Source of the DNA: Stenotrophomonas maltophilia
Lineage (GTDB): Bacteria; Pseudomonadota; Gammaproteobacteria; Xanthomonadales; Xanthomonadaceae
Reading direction: 5' to 3'
Assembly (NCBI RefSeq): GCF_002138415.1
Contig: NZ_CP015612.1
Coordinates: forward strand, 4,380,001 to 4,444,000
DNA length: 64,000 bases
The translations under genes were made by a program, and so were the position numbers. Below are positions 53,432 through 64,000 of the stretch, piece by piece. A model generated the notes under the pieces. The model worked only from the letters and a program-made list of their open reading frames with translations, was not told where the DNA came from and did not search any database. Every line of letters starts with the position of its first letter. Position 1 is the first letter of the stretch.

Positions 53432-54277
53432 TCAGTCCTCGCCGGCCAGCACGGCCGAGCCCTGCCGCAGCGACTGGTAGACCTCATCGGTCTGCGGACG
53501 CACGCCATGCCACTGCAGGAAGCTCTCGGCGGCCTGTTCGACCAGCATGCCCAGCCCATCCACGGTATTGCGGCAGTTGGACGCGCGTGCCCAGGCCAGG
53601 AAGGCGATGGCAGCCTCGCCGTAGTTGAGGTCGACGGCGGTGGTCATCGAGTTGACCAGCGACAGCGGCAGCTTGAACTCGACGTCGCGGTCGCGGCCGG
53701 CCGAGGTGGCATTGACGATCAGCTCGAAGTCACCCAGGTCACGCAGGTCTTCCCAGTAGCGGCTGATCGCGCGGCCTGGTTCGCCCATCGCGTCGATCAG
53801 TTCATCGGCGCGTTCCGGTGTGCGGTTGACCACCACCAGCTCGGTGATGCCGGCATCGAGCAGCGCCGGCGCGACGCTGCGCGCGGAACCGCCGGCGCCG
53901 ATCAGCAGCACGCGGCGGCCACGCAGGTCCAGGCCATGGCGGTCGGTCAGGTCACGCACCAGGCCGATGCCATCGGTGGTATCGCCGTGCCAGCGGTCGC
54001 CCTTGCGCAGCAGCGTGTTGACCGAGCCGGCGCGGCGCGCGCGCGCGGTCAGGGTGGTGCACACCGAGAACGCGGCTTCCTTGTGCGGCGAGGTGACGTT
54101 GGCACCGACACCGCCTTCGGCGGCGAAGGCTTCCAGGCCGGCCAGGAACGCATCAGGGGCCAGGTCGATTGCACGGTAATCGATGCTGATGCCTTCCTGG
54201 CGACCGAACGTCGCGTGTATCTGCGGCGACTTCGAGTGGGCAACGGGGTGTCCGAAGACGGCGTAACGGTCGGTCAT
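53432..54277 (-). CDS. aroE: Shikimate dehydrogenase AroE
   Basis: 281 residues. NADP-dependent reduction of 3-dehydroshikimate in the chorismate pathway. Landmarks: [20 protein letters not shown] (substrate loop), [20 protein letters not shown] (catalytic Lys), [12 protein letters not shown] (catalytic Asp), the NADP loop [33 protein letters not shown], and the closing [25 protein letters not shown]-like Shine-Dalgarno (GAGGA) lies before ATG 54277. Divergent from the next gene. Confidence 0.96.
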   Translation of the reverse strand: MTDRYAVFGHPVAHSKSPQIHATFGRQEGISIDYRAIDLAPDAFLAGLEAFAAEGGVGANVTSPHKEAAFSVCTTLTARARRAGSVNTLLRKGDRWHGDTTDGIGLVRDLTDRHGLDLRGRRVLLIGAGGSARSVAPALLDAGITELVVVNRTPERADELIDAMGEPGRAISRYWEDLRDLGDFELIVNATSAGRDRDVEFKLPLSLVNSMTTAVDLNYGEAAIAFLAWARASNCRNTVDGLGMLVEQAAESFLQWHGVRPQTDEVYQSLRQGSAVLAGED

Positions 54278-54325
54278 GGAATCCTCAAGCTGGCTAGACT
54301 GATGCTCTTTCGTGCACGGACCCGG

Positions 54326-55189
54326 ATGATGCGCATCACCCCGCCCCTGCTGGTGCTTGCCGCCAGTCTACTCTCTGCCCCCGTGGCGATGGCGTTGAAC
54401 GAGTACGGCATCGAAGGCATGGGCGTGGTCTCCACCCGTGCCGACGAGGGCCGCGCCACGATCAGTCCCGATGGCCAGCGCATCGTCTTTGCCCGCCGCG
54501 GTGAGGCTGGCTGGGGCCTGTGGGAGGCGCGCGTGGTCGACGGCCGCTGGCAGCAGGCGCAGGCCCTGCCGGTAGGCGTGGCCGGTGAGGCCCGTGATCC
54601 CTACTTCAGCCGTGACGGCCGCTGGCTGCTGTTCGCGGCCGGCCGCGAGGGCAGGCTGGCGCTGTATCGGGCCGCGCTGGCCGCCGATGGCCGGCTTGGC
54701 AGCGCGCAGGTCCTGGCTGGCGATGGCGGGCGCCGGGAAGAGCGCGGGCCGGCCCTGAGCGCGGATGGCCAGCGGCTGTTGTTTGCGCGCCAGCAGGGCC
54801 GAGGCGCTGGCTGGGACCTGTTCGTGGCGACGCTGGATGCGCAGGGCCTGCGCGGCCCGGCCAGCGCACTGAGCGCGTTGAACAGCGCCGACGACGAGAC
54901 CGACGGCGACTGGCTGGGCCAGGACGGCGCCGTGGTGTTCAGCCGCGGCAGCGGCACGACCGCGCAGGTGTGGAGCAGCGGCTGTGCGTGGAGCGGCGTG
55001 GCGCTGCAGCCGCTTGGGCTGTCGTTCAACCAGGCCGACGGCTGGACCGGCGCGCCGGTGATCGACAATGCCAAGCCGGGCGAGATGATGGTTGCCAGCA
55101 GTGCGGCGAAGGCGCCACGTGCCGGTGGCGTGGATGTGTACCGGTTGGCGGTGCCGAAGGTGGCGGCGGTTGCCGGGTGTATCCGGTAG
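54326..55189 (+). CDS. Exported beta-propeller (PD40/TolB-like) protein
   Basis: 287 residues from ATG 54326; ATG 54302, 8 codons earlier, is also possible and neither has a strong ribosome-binding site. A signal peptide ([20 protein letters not shown]) precedes WD40-like PD40 blades: [80 protein letters not shown]. Such repeats make six- or eight-bladed propellers found in TolB and in the N-terminal parts of S9 peptidases; no hydrolase domain follows, so a binding role is likely. Divergent from aroE. The TAG stop is part of a SMAG GTAG. Confidence 0.72.
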   Translation: MMRITPPLLVLAASLLSAPVAMALNEYGIEGMGVVSTRADEGRATISPDGQRIVFARRGEAGWGLWEARVVDGRWQQAQALPVGVAGEARDPYFSRDGRWLLFAAGREGRLALYRAALAADGRLGSAQVLAGDGGRREERGPALSADGQRLLFARQQGRGAGWDLFVATLDAQGLRGPASALSALNSADDETDGDWLGQDGAVVFSRGSGTTAQVWSSGCAWSGVALQPLGLSFNQADGWTGAPVIDNAKPGEMMVASSAAKAPRAGGVDVYRLAVPKVAAVAGCIR

Positions 55190-55274
55190 ATCCACCCCAT
55201 GCGTGGATAGCCGTCTGGTAGATGCCAACCTTGGTTGGCATGCGGGAAAGCGCCAACCAAGGTTGGCGGCTACC
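55186..55274. repeat. Three SMAG elements after the propeller gene
   Basis: 55186-55208 (GTAG then ATCCAC..GTGGAT; its TAG is the upstream stop codon), 55218-55241 (GTAG then ATGCCAACC/GGTTGGCAT) and 55250-55274 (CGCCAACC/GGTTGGCG ending GCTACC). Confidence 0.82.
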
Positions 55275-55285
55275 AGAACTGAGAG

Positions 55286-55555
55286 TCAGCGCGACAGCAC
55301 CTTGGCGCGCTGCTGTTCGTATTCCAGCTCGCTCAGCTGGCCGTTGTCCTTGCGCTGGTTCAACGCGGCCAGCTCGGCCTGCACGCTGTCCGGCAGCGCC
55401 TGCTCTCGGGCCACGTGGCGGGCAGCGGAGAGCTGCTCCGGCGGGCGCTTGCCGGCCCGCCAGGCGGCGATGAAGACACCGACGATGATGGCGCCGAACA
55501 CCAGCGTGCCGGTGCCCCAGATCAGCCATTGCATCCATCCCAGTTCGGGTCCCAT
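55286..55555 (-). CDS. Small membrane protein with SHOCT-like C-terminus
   Basis: 89 residues. One N-terminal transmembrane helix (WLIWGTGTLVFGAIIVGVFI), a basic linker, then a C-terminal LAALNQRKDNGQLSELEYEQ-type segment, the SHOCT pattern (short amphipathic pair found at the ends of many bacterial proteins). Possible oligomerisation or membrane-tethering function. It lies between SMAG elements and hemB and may share its promoter. Confidence 0.75.
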   Translation of the reverse strand: MGPELGWMQWLIWGTGTLVFGAIIVGVFIAAWRAGKRPPEQLSAARHVAREQALPDSVQAELAALNQRKDNGQLSELEYEQQRAKVLSR

Positions 55556-55587
55556 CGCGCAGTCCTCCGTCTATCGTGGCGCTATTG

Positions 55588-57514
<1,927 letters not shown>

Positions 57515-57636
57515 GGGGCAGCCGCGCCGGGCGCGGATTCACAGGCACGCGGGGGGCTCGCGCAGCCATTCATTGTACGCCCCTGCCCGGCCATCGGCCG
57601 TGCGCCTGCGACGCCCTGTCGCACCCGGGCGCAGGC

Positions 57637-57885
57637 TCAGATCACGCCGCCACCCAGGCCGAGGCGGAGGATGCCCACCACCACCACGATGCCGTTCAGC
57701 ACCAGACCGGCCCAGGCCCGGCCACGCTTGCTCGGGTGGGTGAACAGGATGCCCAGCGCGGCGATGACCGCGCCCACCGCAGCGAACGGGATCAGGAACC
57801 AGTTGCCCCAGCCGAGCAGTGGAATCAGCGCCAGGATCATCCACAACAGCGCCAGTACGCCCCACAACAGACTGATCACACCCAT
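57637..57885 (-). CDS. Small hydrophobic membrane protein
   Basis: 82 residues from ATG 57885 (GGGAGAG four bases upstream). Three hydrophobic segments (ISLLWGVLALLWMILALIPL, WFLIPFAAVGAVIAALGILF, AWAGLVLNGIVVVVGILRLG) with a loop of THPSKRGR. It resembles small inner-membrane proteins of unknown function (DUF4190-like in pattern). No operon partner is evident. Confidence 0.7.
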   Translation of the reverse strand: MGVISLLWGVLALLWMILALIPLLGWGNWFLIPFAAVGAVIAALGILFTHPSKRGRAWAGLVLNGIVVVVGILRLGLGGGVI

Positions 57886-58069
57886 GCCGCTCTCCCGCAG
57901 TTGGTTCCTGCCCCAACCATAGACGTTCCCGCTGCCGCCGCCTACTGCCATTGGCGGGGCTGTCACCGCCACCGTGCTAGCGTGCTGCCGTGCGTGCCCT
58001 GGCCCGGGTGTTGGCGCCGATTCAGAGTGGCCCGCCGATGATCGCAACCAGTCCTACAGGGGTCGTGCC

Positions 58070-58534
58070 ATGAACATCCGTTGGGCCGCGTTGGCGGCCA
58101 TCCTGCTGGTCGCCGCTGGCTGTGCCAGCACCTCCAAGGTGATGCTGGGCCGCGCCCGCGCACCGATCGATCCGGCGCTGGTGCAGATCTATTCCACCCC
58201 GCCGGCCGGTTCCCAGGAAATCGCCCAGCTGGAATCGGCGTCGGCCGTCGGCTTCGGCACCCAGGGCCAGACTGATGCCGCCGTGGCACGCCTGAAGCGT
58301 GAGGCCGCCGCGCTCGGCGCCAATGGCGTGGTGCTGATGGGCGTGGGCAGCAGCGGCTCGCCGGTGGGCATGTCGGTCGGCGCCGGTTCGTTTGGCTCGC
58401 ACGTTGGTGGCGGCGTCGGCATCGGTATTCCGACCACGCAGAAGCGCGCCGCCGGCGTCGCGATCTGGGTGCCGAATCCGGCACCGCCGGCGCGGTTGCC
58501 GACACAGGTGATCACACCGCAACCGCAGCGGTGA
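58070..58534 (+). CDS. Small Gly-rich lipoprotein
   Basis: 154 residues from ATG 58070. Signal and lipobox: MNIRWAALAAILLVAAGC (Cys18). The mature part begins with VMLGRARAPIDPALVQIYST, PPAGSQEIAQLESASAVGFG, then a DUF4156/YbjQ-like stretch AVARLKREAAALGANGVVLM, and ends Gly-rich (GVGSSGSPVGMSVGAGSFGS) with a Pro-rich tail. A perfect 10-bp stem GCGGTGACGC/GCGTCACCGC (58528-58551) spans the stop and could end the mRNA. Confidence 0.75.
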   Translation: MNIRWAALAAILLVAAGCASTSKVMLGRARAPIDPALVQIYSTPPAGSQEIAQLESASAVGFGTQGQTDAAVARLKREAAALGANGVVLMGVGSSGSPVGMSVGAGSFGSHVGGGVGIGIPTTQKRAAGVAIWVPNPAPPARLPTQVITPQPQR

Positions 58535-58553
58535 CGCGGCAGCGTCACCGCGG

Positions 58554-58697
58554 GTAGTGCCGGCCGCTGGCCTGCACATCCCTGCAACAGCCAACACATC
58601 GCTCTGGTGGGTGCCAACCTTGGTTGGCACGAACCCACAGCGCCGACCAAGGTCGGCATCTACCAACGGCGATTGCCGGCCAGCGGCCGGCACTACC
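58554..58697. repeat. Composite SMAG unit related to the 45-kb array
   Basis: Four palindromes in a row: a diverged GTAG-TGCCGGCCGC/GGCC form, GTGCCAACC/GGTTGGCAC, GCCGACC/GGTCGGC ending CTACC, and TTGCCGGCC/GGCCGGCA ending CTACCC. Order, spacers (CTGCAACAGCC, CATCGCTCTG) and length match one 118-bp unit of the tandem array near 45 kb. Confidence 0.85.
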
Positions 58698-58706
58698 CGA
58701 TGATGC

Positions 58707-60506
58707 TCAGCGCTTGTACTTCGGCACGAACACCTTGTTCACCGCGTCCGCCAGCTGGTCCGGCGGCAGCAGGCCCTGGTCGAGCAGGAAGTTGTTGAAG
58801 GCCAGGCGGTCGAACTTCGCGCCCAGCGCCAGCTCGGTCTGCATGCGCAGCTCCAGGATGCGGGTATAGCCGTAGAAGTAGCTACCGGCCTGGCCCGGCA
58901 TGCGCACCATGTAGCGGTCCAGTTCCTGGGTGGCCATCGCCTTGGACAGACCGACCTGCTCCATCAGCACGCGCTCGCCGTTGGCACGGTCGGTCAGGCC
59001 GAGGTTGAGCATCGGGTCCAGCATCGCGCGTGCGGCGCGAAGCAGGCGGAACTGCAGGGCGATCATCTGCCCGTCCAGCGGCTCGTACGGCACCATCTCG
59101 GCCTCGGCATACAGCGCCCAGCCTTCCACGTTCACCGAATTGAACGCGAACATGGTGCGTGCCAGCGACACGCCGCGCTCGACCATGGCGGTGAACTGCA
59201 GCTCGTGGCCGGGGCGGCCTTCATGCGCGCTCAGCGTCCACGCCGCCGCACCGAAGTTGAAATCGTCGTACTGTGCGCCCGGGCCGGCGGCCGGGTTGCC
59301 CAGCGGCAGCACGAAGGTGCCCTGCTGCCCGGTGTTGTTGACCAGCGGCGCCGGCAGGAAATGTGGAGCCGGGCTGGCGGCACTCTCGGCAGCCGAACCC
59401 AGGCGCATCTGCATGGCGCGCTTGGGCACGTCGACGATCGCGTGCTCGCGGATCAGCGGATCGATCGCATCGATCACCTTGCGGTAGTGGCCTTCCAAAT
59501 GATCGTCGGCGATCTTGTCGGCCTTCAGTGCACGGATCACCGCCACCGGGTCACTCGGGTCGGCCACCTTCAGGCCCTTGTCCTTCACCACCAGCGGCGC
59601 CAGCTGCTGCATCGCCAAGCGGGTTTCCATGAATTCCAGCTGCGCGCGCTGCATCAGCAGCTTCGGGTCGATGTCGATGCCGACCTGCTTGAGCTGATAG
59701 GCGTACAGCGGCGCCGGCAGGCGTGCGTCGGAGCGCGCCTTCGGCAGCACGGTGGTGCGCGTCCAGCTGGCGTAGTCCTTCATCTGCCCGGCCAGGGCCT
59801 TCATCGCTTCATCGGCGCCGGCAATCTGGTACTTCTTCAGCAGCGACTCGATGCCGGTGATGTAGGTCTCGACGTTGTCCAGCGACTGCTGCACTTCGAT
59901 CTTCGTCGGCTGCAGCAAGCTGCTGTCCTTCAGCCGTTCCTCGTAGCGCTGGCGGGCCAGCGTGGTGAAGGCGGTGCCGCCCGGTTGCAGGCCGGCATAG
60001 GCCTTGAGGCGGTCGACCGCCTTGGCCCGGCGCTCAGCCGGCACCTGGTCGGACAGCAGCAGGTTGAGGCCGCTGAACACCGTCTGCGGCGCATCGCTCC
60101 ACGGCAGCAGGTACTTCTCGTTGAGCTCGCTGCCTTCGATGTTCTGGCTGGCGGCATGGATCATGATCTCCAGGTCCTGGCGGACATTGGGATCCCGCTC
60201 AGTGGCCAGCTTCGCCTTCAGCTCGTCGCGGGCCTTGGCCATCGCGGCGCGGTAGCGCGCATCATTGTCCGGGCCGAGGTCGGCCACCTTGTCGTCATAA
60301 CCGGGAACGCCGAAGAAGCCGGTTTCTTCCGGCTGGAACGGCCCCTGCGCATCCAGCAGGATCTGTGCCAGGGCGTTGCTGCGTGCCACCCAGGCCGGGC
60401 TGGCGGGAGTCGCGGCCTTGGCGGCCGGCGCGGCCAGGGCCGGCGGTGCGGACAGCAACGGGGCGGCAGTCAGGGCCAGGGCAACAGCGAGCGCAATCGG
60501 CTTCAT
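58707..60506 (-). CDS. Exported DUF885-family putative metallopeptidase
   Basis: 599 residues from ATG 60506. Signal region MKPIALAVALALTAAPLLSA then a long helical chain. The DUF885 marks are SAHEGRPGHELQFTAMVERG near residue 428 (HExxxGH zinc-site type), NSVNVEGWALYAEAEMV (downstream Glu ligand) and YFYGYTRILELR. The family is expected to contain metal-dependent peptidases, but substrates are unknown in general. The gene stands alone, SMAG elements downstream and a divergent-looking gap upstream. Confidence 0.88.
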   Translation of the reverse strand: MKPIALAVALALTAAPLLSAPPALAAPAAKAATPASPAWVARSNALAQILLDAQGPFQPEETGFFGVPGYDDKVADLGPDNDARYRAAMAKARDELKAKLATERDPNVRQDLEIMIHAASQNIEGSELNEKYLLPWSDAPQTVFSGLNLLLSDQVPAERRAKAVDRLKAYAGLQPGGTAFTTLARQRYEERLKDSSLLQPTKIEVQQSLDNVETYITGIESLLKKYQIAGADEAMKALAGQMKDYASWTRTTVLPKARSDARLPAPLYAYQLKQVGIDIDPKLLMQRAQLEFMETRLAMQQLAPLVVKDKGLKVADPSDPVAVIRALKADKIADDHLEGHYRKVIDAIDPLIREHAIVDVPKRAMQMRLGSAAESAASPAPHFLPAPLVNNTGQQGTFVLPLGNPAAGPGAQYDDFNFGAAAWTLSAHEGRPGHELQFTAMVERGVSLARTMFAFNSVNVEGWALYAEAEMVPYEPLDGQMIALQFRLLRAARAMLDPMLNLGLTDRANGERVLMEQVGLSKAMATQELDRYMVRMPGQAGSYFYGYTRILELRMQTELALGAKFDRLAFNNFLLDQGLLPPDQLADAVNKVFVPKYKR

Positions 60507-60544
60507 GGGACACTCCAGCAAAGGGTTGCCCGCACCCTACGCGC

Positions 60545-61915
60545 TCACGGCGATGGCGACAATCGGCTGGAGGTCACGGCGACCGCATTTGGGACATCGG
60601 GATCATGCAATGGTGGATCCGGATGGAAGCTGGCTACGATGCCCTTCGTTTCGCGCAGGACTCTTGCGTTGTCGTGAAGATCAACGGATCCGGTTGGCAC
60701 ACCCTCATGCTGGATGAGCGGAGATGACCAGATGTTCACCCGCGGGCAGGCCCGGTCGCCGCACTCCAAGGCCATGACGGTACGCCAGCCAGGCACGTCT
60801 TCCGCGTTGAACTGATAGCCATGCCCGTATGCGAATCCTGGAGGATCAAGTGCCGCGTTCTCGGGATCATGATCTGCTCCCAGCAGATGGCCCATCTCAT
60901 GTGCAAGGGTGTGGTGGTCCAGACATCTGCGCTCGACGGCGAGAAAGGCGGTTTCCCGGGTCGCCAGAACCTGCTGGGCCAATCCGCACGCGGAAGCGCC
61001 TGAATGTGTATCGATGATCATCACCATTACCTCGGCTCGCTCGCCTTCCCGCGCCACGTGCAGCAGCCAGAGGGGGCCTTGCCTGCCCTTTGCGATGTCA
61101 TCGAGCGTCCGATCAAGCGTGGTTTCGCGGTATCCCGGAAGTGCGTTGGCCGCCGTCTGCAGCTCCAGTTCAATACCACTTGCTGCAAAGCCGGCATTGG
61201 CCTCGATCACCGCAGCCCTGACCTGCTCGATTGCCGGATCCAGCCCGTCCGCCAACGCACCGGCCGCAAAGCCGTACGCAACCCGAATCACATCGCGACC
61301 TTCGCCGTTCCCTCCGGCGGCAATTCCTGGAGGAAGATCTGGAGCGGGCCGGTCTGGTCGCCGGTCCCTCACATCGTCTCGCTCGTCCCGTAGAGCGCGG
61401 CGCACATCACGCTTTACCAGTCGATCGCCGTCCAGCGTGTAATGCCAGAACCCATGGCTGAATCTCGCATGTGTTCCTGAAGTGTCCGACCAGATTCGCA
61501 CGTACGGGGGCGGCCCAGGCTTCCCTTCAACATCCAGCGAAACGGCCTTCACCCTGCCCACCCACTGCATACCAGGGATCGAGCGCGCCTCTCGTTGTGC
61601 ACCTTCGTCACCCGCAGGCCGGTAGATCACACTCTGGACGCTCTCGAACAGGGGTTCGGAAGGATCGCGGACAAGGTGAAGAACCATGTCGTGGAGATCA
61701 ACGGTGATCTCATCGGCAGCCAGAGCGACCTCATTCACGCGAACCCGGCGTACCCAGTCCACATCATCGCCTGCTCTGCGCAGATGCTGTTCTGCTCCCG
61801 CCAATGGTGTGTCCGAGAGTACCTCCACGAAGGGCTCAGCAGCCATTCCGGGGGGAATCGAAAGCAGCGCAAACACTGTCAGCGCTACCATGATCCTGAT
61901 TGCATACGTTCGCAT
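60545..61915 (-). CDS. Secreted zinc metalloprotease, M72/metzincin-like
   Basis: 456 residues from ATG 61915 (AAGGAG seven bases upstream). Signal peptide MRTYAIRIMVALTVFALLSI ending GMAAE. A propeptide-like N-terminal half (about 25-210) is followed by the catalytic domain: VIRVAYGFAAGALADG, the zinc motif HTLAHEMGHLLGADHD (near 335-351, HExxHxxGxxHD) and a Met-turn WRTVMALECGDRACPRVNIW with WSSPLIQHEGVPTGS. This resembles peptidyl-Asp metalloproteases of family M72 and reprolysin-like enzymes. Extracellular proteolysis is the likely role. Confidence 0.82.
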   Translation of the reverse strand: MRTYAIRIMVALTVFALLSIPPGMAAEPFVEVLSDTPLAGAEQHLRRAGDDVDWVRRVRVNEVALAADEITVDLHDMVLHLVRDPSEPLFESVQSVIYRPAGDEGAQREARSIPGMQWVGRVKAVSLDVEGKPGPPPYVRIWSDTSGTHARFSHGFWHYTLDGDRLVKRDVRRALRDERDDVRDRRPDRPAPDLPPGIAAGGNGEGRDVIRVAYGFAAGALADGLDPAIEQVRAAVIEANAGFAASGIELELQTAANALPGYRETTLDRTLDDIAKGRQGPLWLLHVAREGERAEVMVMIIDTHSGASACGLAQQVLATRETAFLAVERRCLDHHTLAHEMGHLLGADHDPENAALDPPGFAYGHGYQFNAEDVPGWRTVMALECGDRACPRVNIWSSPLIQHEGVPTGSVDLHDNARVLRETKGIVASFHPDPPLHDPDVPNAVAVTSSRLSPSP

Positions 61916-62208
61916 TGCACGCTCCTTCCAGGATGAAGTGAATCGTTGCAGCCAGATCTGCGCTGCAACGGCTCAATCATTGGAGGGGACCTGTGCCAGC
62001 AATCCGGAACGTCGTTCGCACTATCAATCCACGCTATCGAAGCAGTGAGGATTGAAGGCTTCGCCACTCGCGAACCGGTTCATCAGCGTCGTGTGGTGTC
62101 GGCACTGATTGGCCTCACACCAGACATGCCGAGCTCAGCCGAGGCCCGATCGACAAGTGAATTCAACTGTGGCGGATCACGACAGCCTCGGTCTCGGCGG
62201 TCGTGCAA

Positions 62209-62724
62209 TCACAACGCCGCGGTCAGCGGGCATTCGCCACGCTCGCGGCAGGCCTGCAGTTCGCACTCCTGCGCGGCCTCGTCGTCATCCAGTGCAGTCA
62301 GGTCGAAGGTCTGCTTGTTCTCGCCCAGCACATACATCACCGGGTAGTCCCACACGTCGTCACTGCGGGTGCCTTTCACGAACAGCCGACCGTGCGCATG
62401 CGGTCCTTCCAGGGCCACGGTCAGGCCGACATCGCGCTGGCCGTTGATCGCGGTCTGCATGCTGCCCAGTGGCATCGATTCAATATGCAGCGGCTCGCCG
62501 AAGGCTTCCACCAGTTCGATGCTGCAGCCCGCGCGGCGCAACGCTTCGCGCATCGGCGGGCTTTCGCGTGCCGCCTCGCTCCAGCGCAACACGCTCCAGG
62601 CCACCACCCCACCGGCGCCGCCCAGCACCAGCACCACCGTCAACGGCATCGCCCAGCGCCAATGACGGCACCACCAACCGGCGGACGTCTGTCGATGGGC
62701 GGGAATCGGTGGTGGCAGGGTCAT
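62209..62724 (-). CDS. Coa1/Tim21-like single-span protein
   Basis: 171 residues. An N-terminal membrane helix (AMPLTVVLVLGGAGGVVAWS) precedes a domain resembling Coa1: MREALRRAGCSIELVEAFGE, GSMQTAINGQRDVGLTVALE, GPHAHGRLFVKGTRSDDVWD with WDYPVMYVLGENKQTFDL. The mitochondrial counterpart assists cytochrome oxidase assembly; bacterial copies are uncharacterised. A Cys pair (ECELQACRERGEC) lies at the C-terminus. Its ATG follows the S9 peptidase stop by 25 bp, so the two are probably co-transcribed. Confidence 0.7.
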   Translation of the reverse strand: MTLPPPIPAHRQTSAGWWCRHWRWAMPLTVVLVLGGAGGVVAWSVLRWSEAARESPPMREALRRAGCSIELVEAFGEPLHIESMPLGSMQTAINGQRDVGLTVALEGPHAHGRLFVKGTRSDDVWDYPVMYVLGENKQTFDLTALDDDEAAQECELQACRERGECPLTAAL

Positions 62725-62749
62725 CGGCGGGCTCCTTCCCGGCTGCGGA

Positions 62750-64000
<1,251 letters not shown>

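Overview
The window looks like chromosomal DNA of a Stenotrophomonas species (S. maltophilia complex). It is GC-rich, and its coding capacity is typical of Xanthomonadaceae (TonB-dependent receptor loci, a bioB-F-H-C operon, metal-independent-type HemB, DUF885 and S9 peptidases). The spaces between genes are full of short palindromes that carry GTAG at one end, the signature of the SMAG (Stenotrophomonas maltophilia GTAG) REP-like family. No phage gene, transposase, plasmid gene or CRISPR array was seen.

Layout. 1-4.34 kb: the end of a lower-GC surface-polysaccharide cluster (glycosyltransferase, flippase-like protein, nitroreductase-like protein, PL5-lyase-like exported protein), closed by tRNA-Arg(CCG). 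4.6-5.4 kb: a decayed DKNYY-repeat gene with SMAG palindromes at its 5' side. 5.4-21.0 kb: a complete-looking N-acetylgalactosamine (GalNAc) utilisation locus. On the minus strand are a GH31 glycosidase, a TonB-dependent receptor and a GH109-type protein. Divergent on the plus strand are agaS, a ROK kinase (agaK), agaZ/kbaZ, a DeoR-type regulator (agaR), a GalNAc-6-P deacetylase (agaA) and an MFS sugar porter. The two arms share a regulatory gap rich in TTTCG/CGAAA motifs. In the inferred scheme the secreted glycosidases release GalNAc, the receptor and porter import it, AgaK phosphorylates it, AgaA deacetylates it, AgaS deaminates/isomerises it to tagatose-6-P, and AgaZ helps cleave the bisphosphate.

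21.0-27.4 kb: small membrane/lipoprotein genes, comF, then an accessory patch between comF and bioB (royal-jelly-type protein, AT-rich SUKH immunity-like gene, ClC channel, CbrC-like protein). 27.67-32.6 kb: biotin operon (a BirA-like operator, then bioB-bioF-bioH-SDR-bioC). 32.8-34.4 kb: a DUF218 protein and a threonine dehydratase-like enzyme. 34.5-35.6 kb: a lipoprotein, then an intergenic region with several strong RNA-like hairpins and a Rho-independent terminator. 35.6-38.2 kb: mnmG and a gamma-carbonic anhydrase.

38.3-45.0 kb: a tightly overlapping six-gene membrane operon (RDD, SpoIIM, DUF4129, DUF4350, MoxR ATPase, DUF58). 45.06-45.90 kb: a tandem array of 118-bp composite SMAG units that alternate between two variants. 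45.96-47.7 kb: a YgiB/YgiC-like pair. 48.2-64 kb: housekeeping and exported proteins (ilvD, dinG, aroE, hemB, bestrophin, DUF885, an M72-like metalloprotease, a Coa1-like protein and a truncated S9 peptidase running off the window), again separated by SMAG elements.
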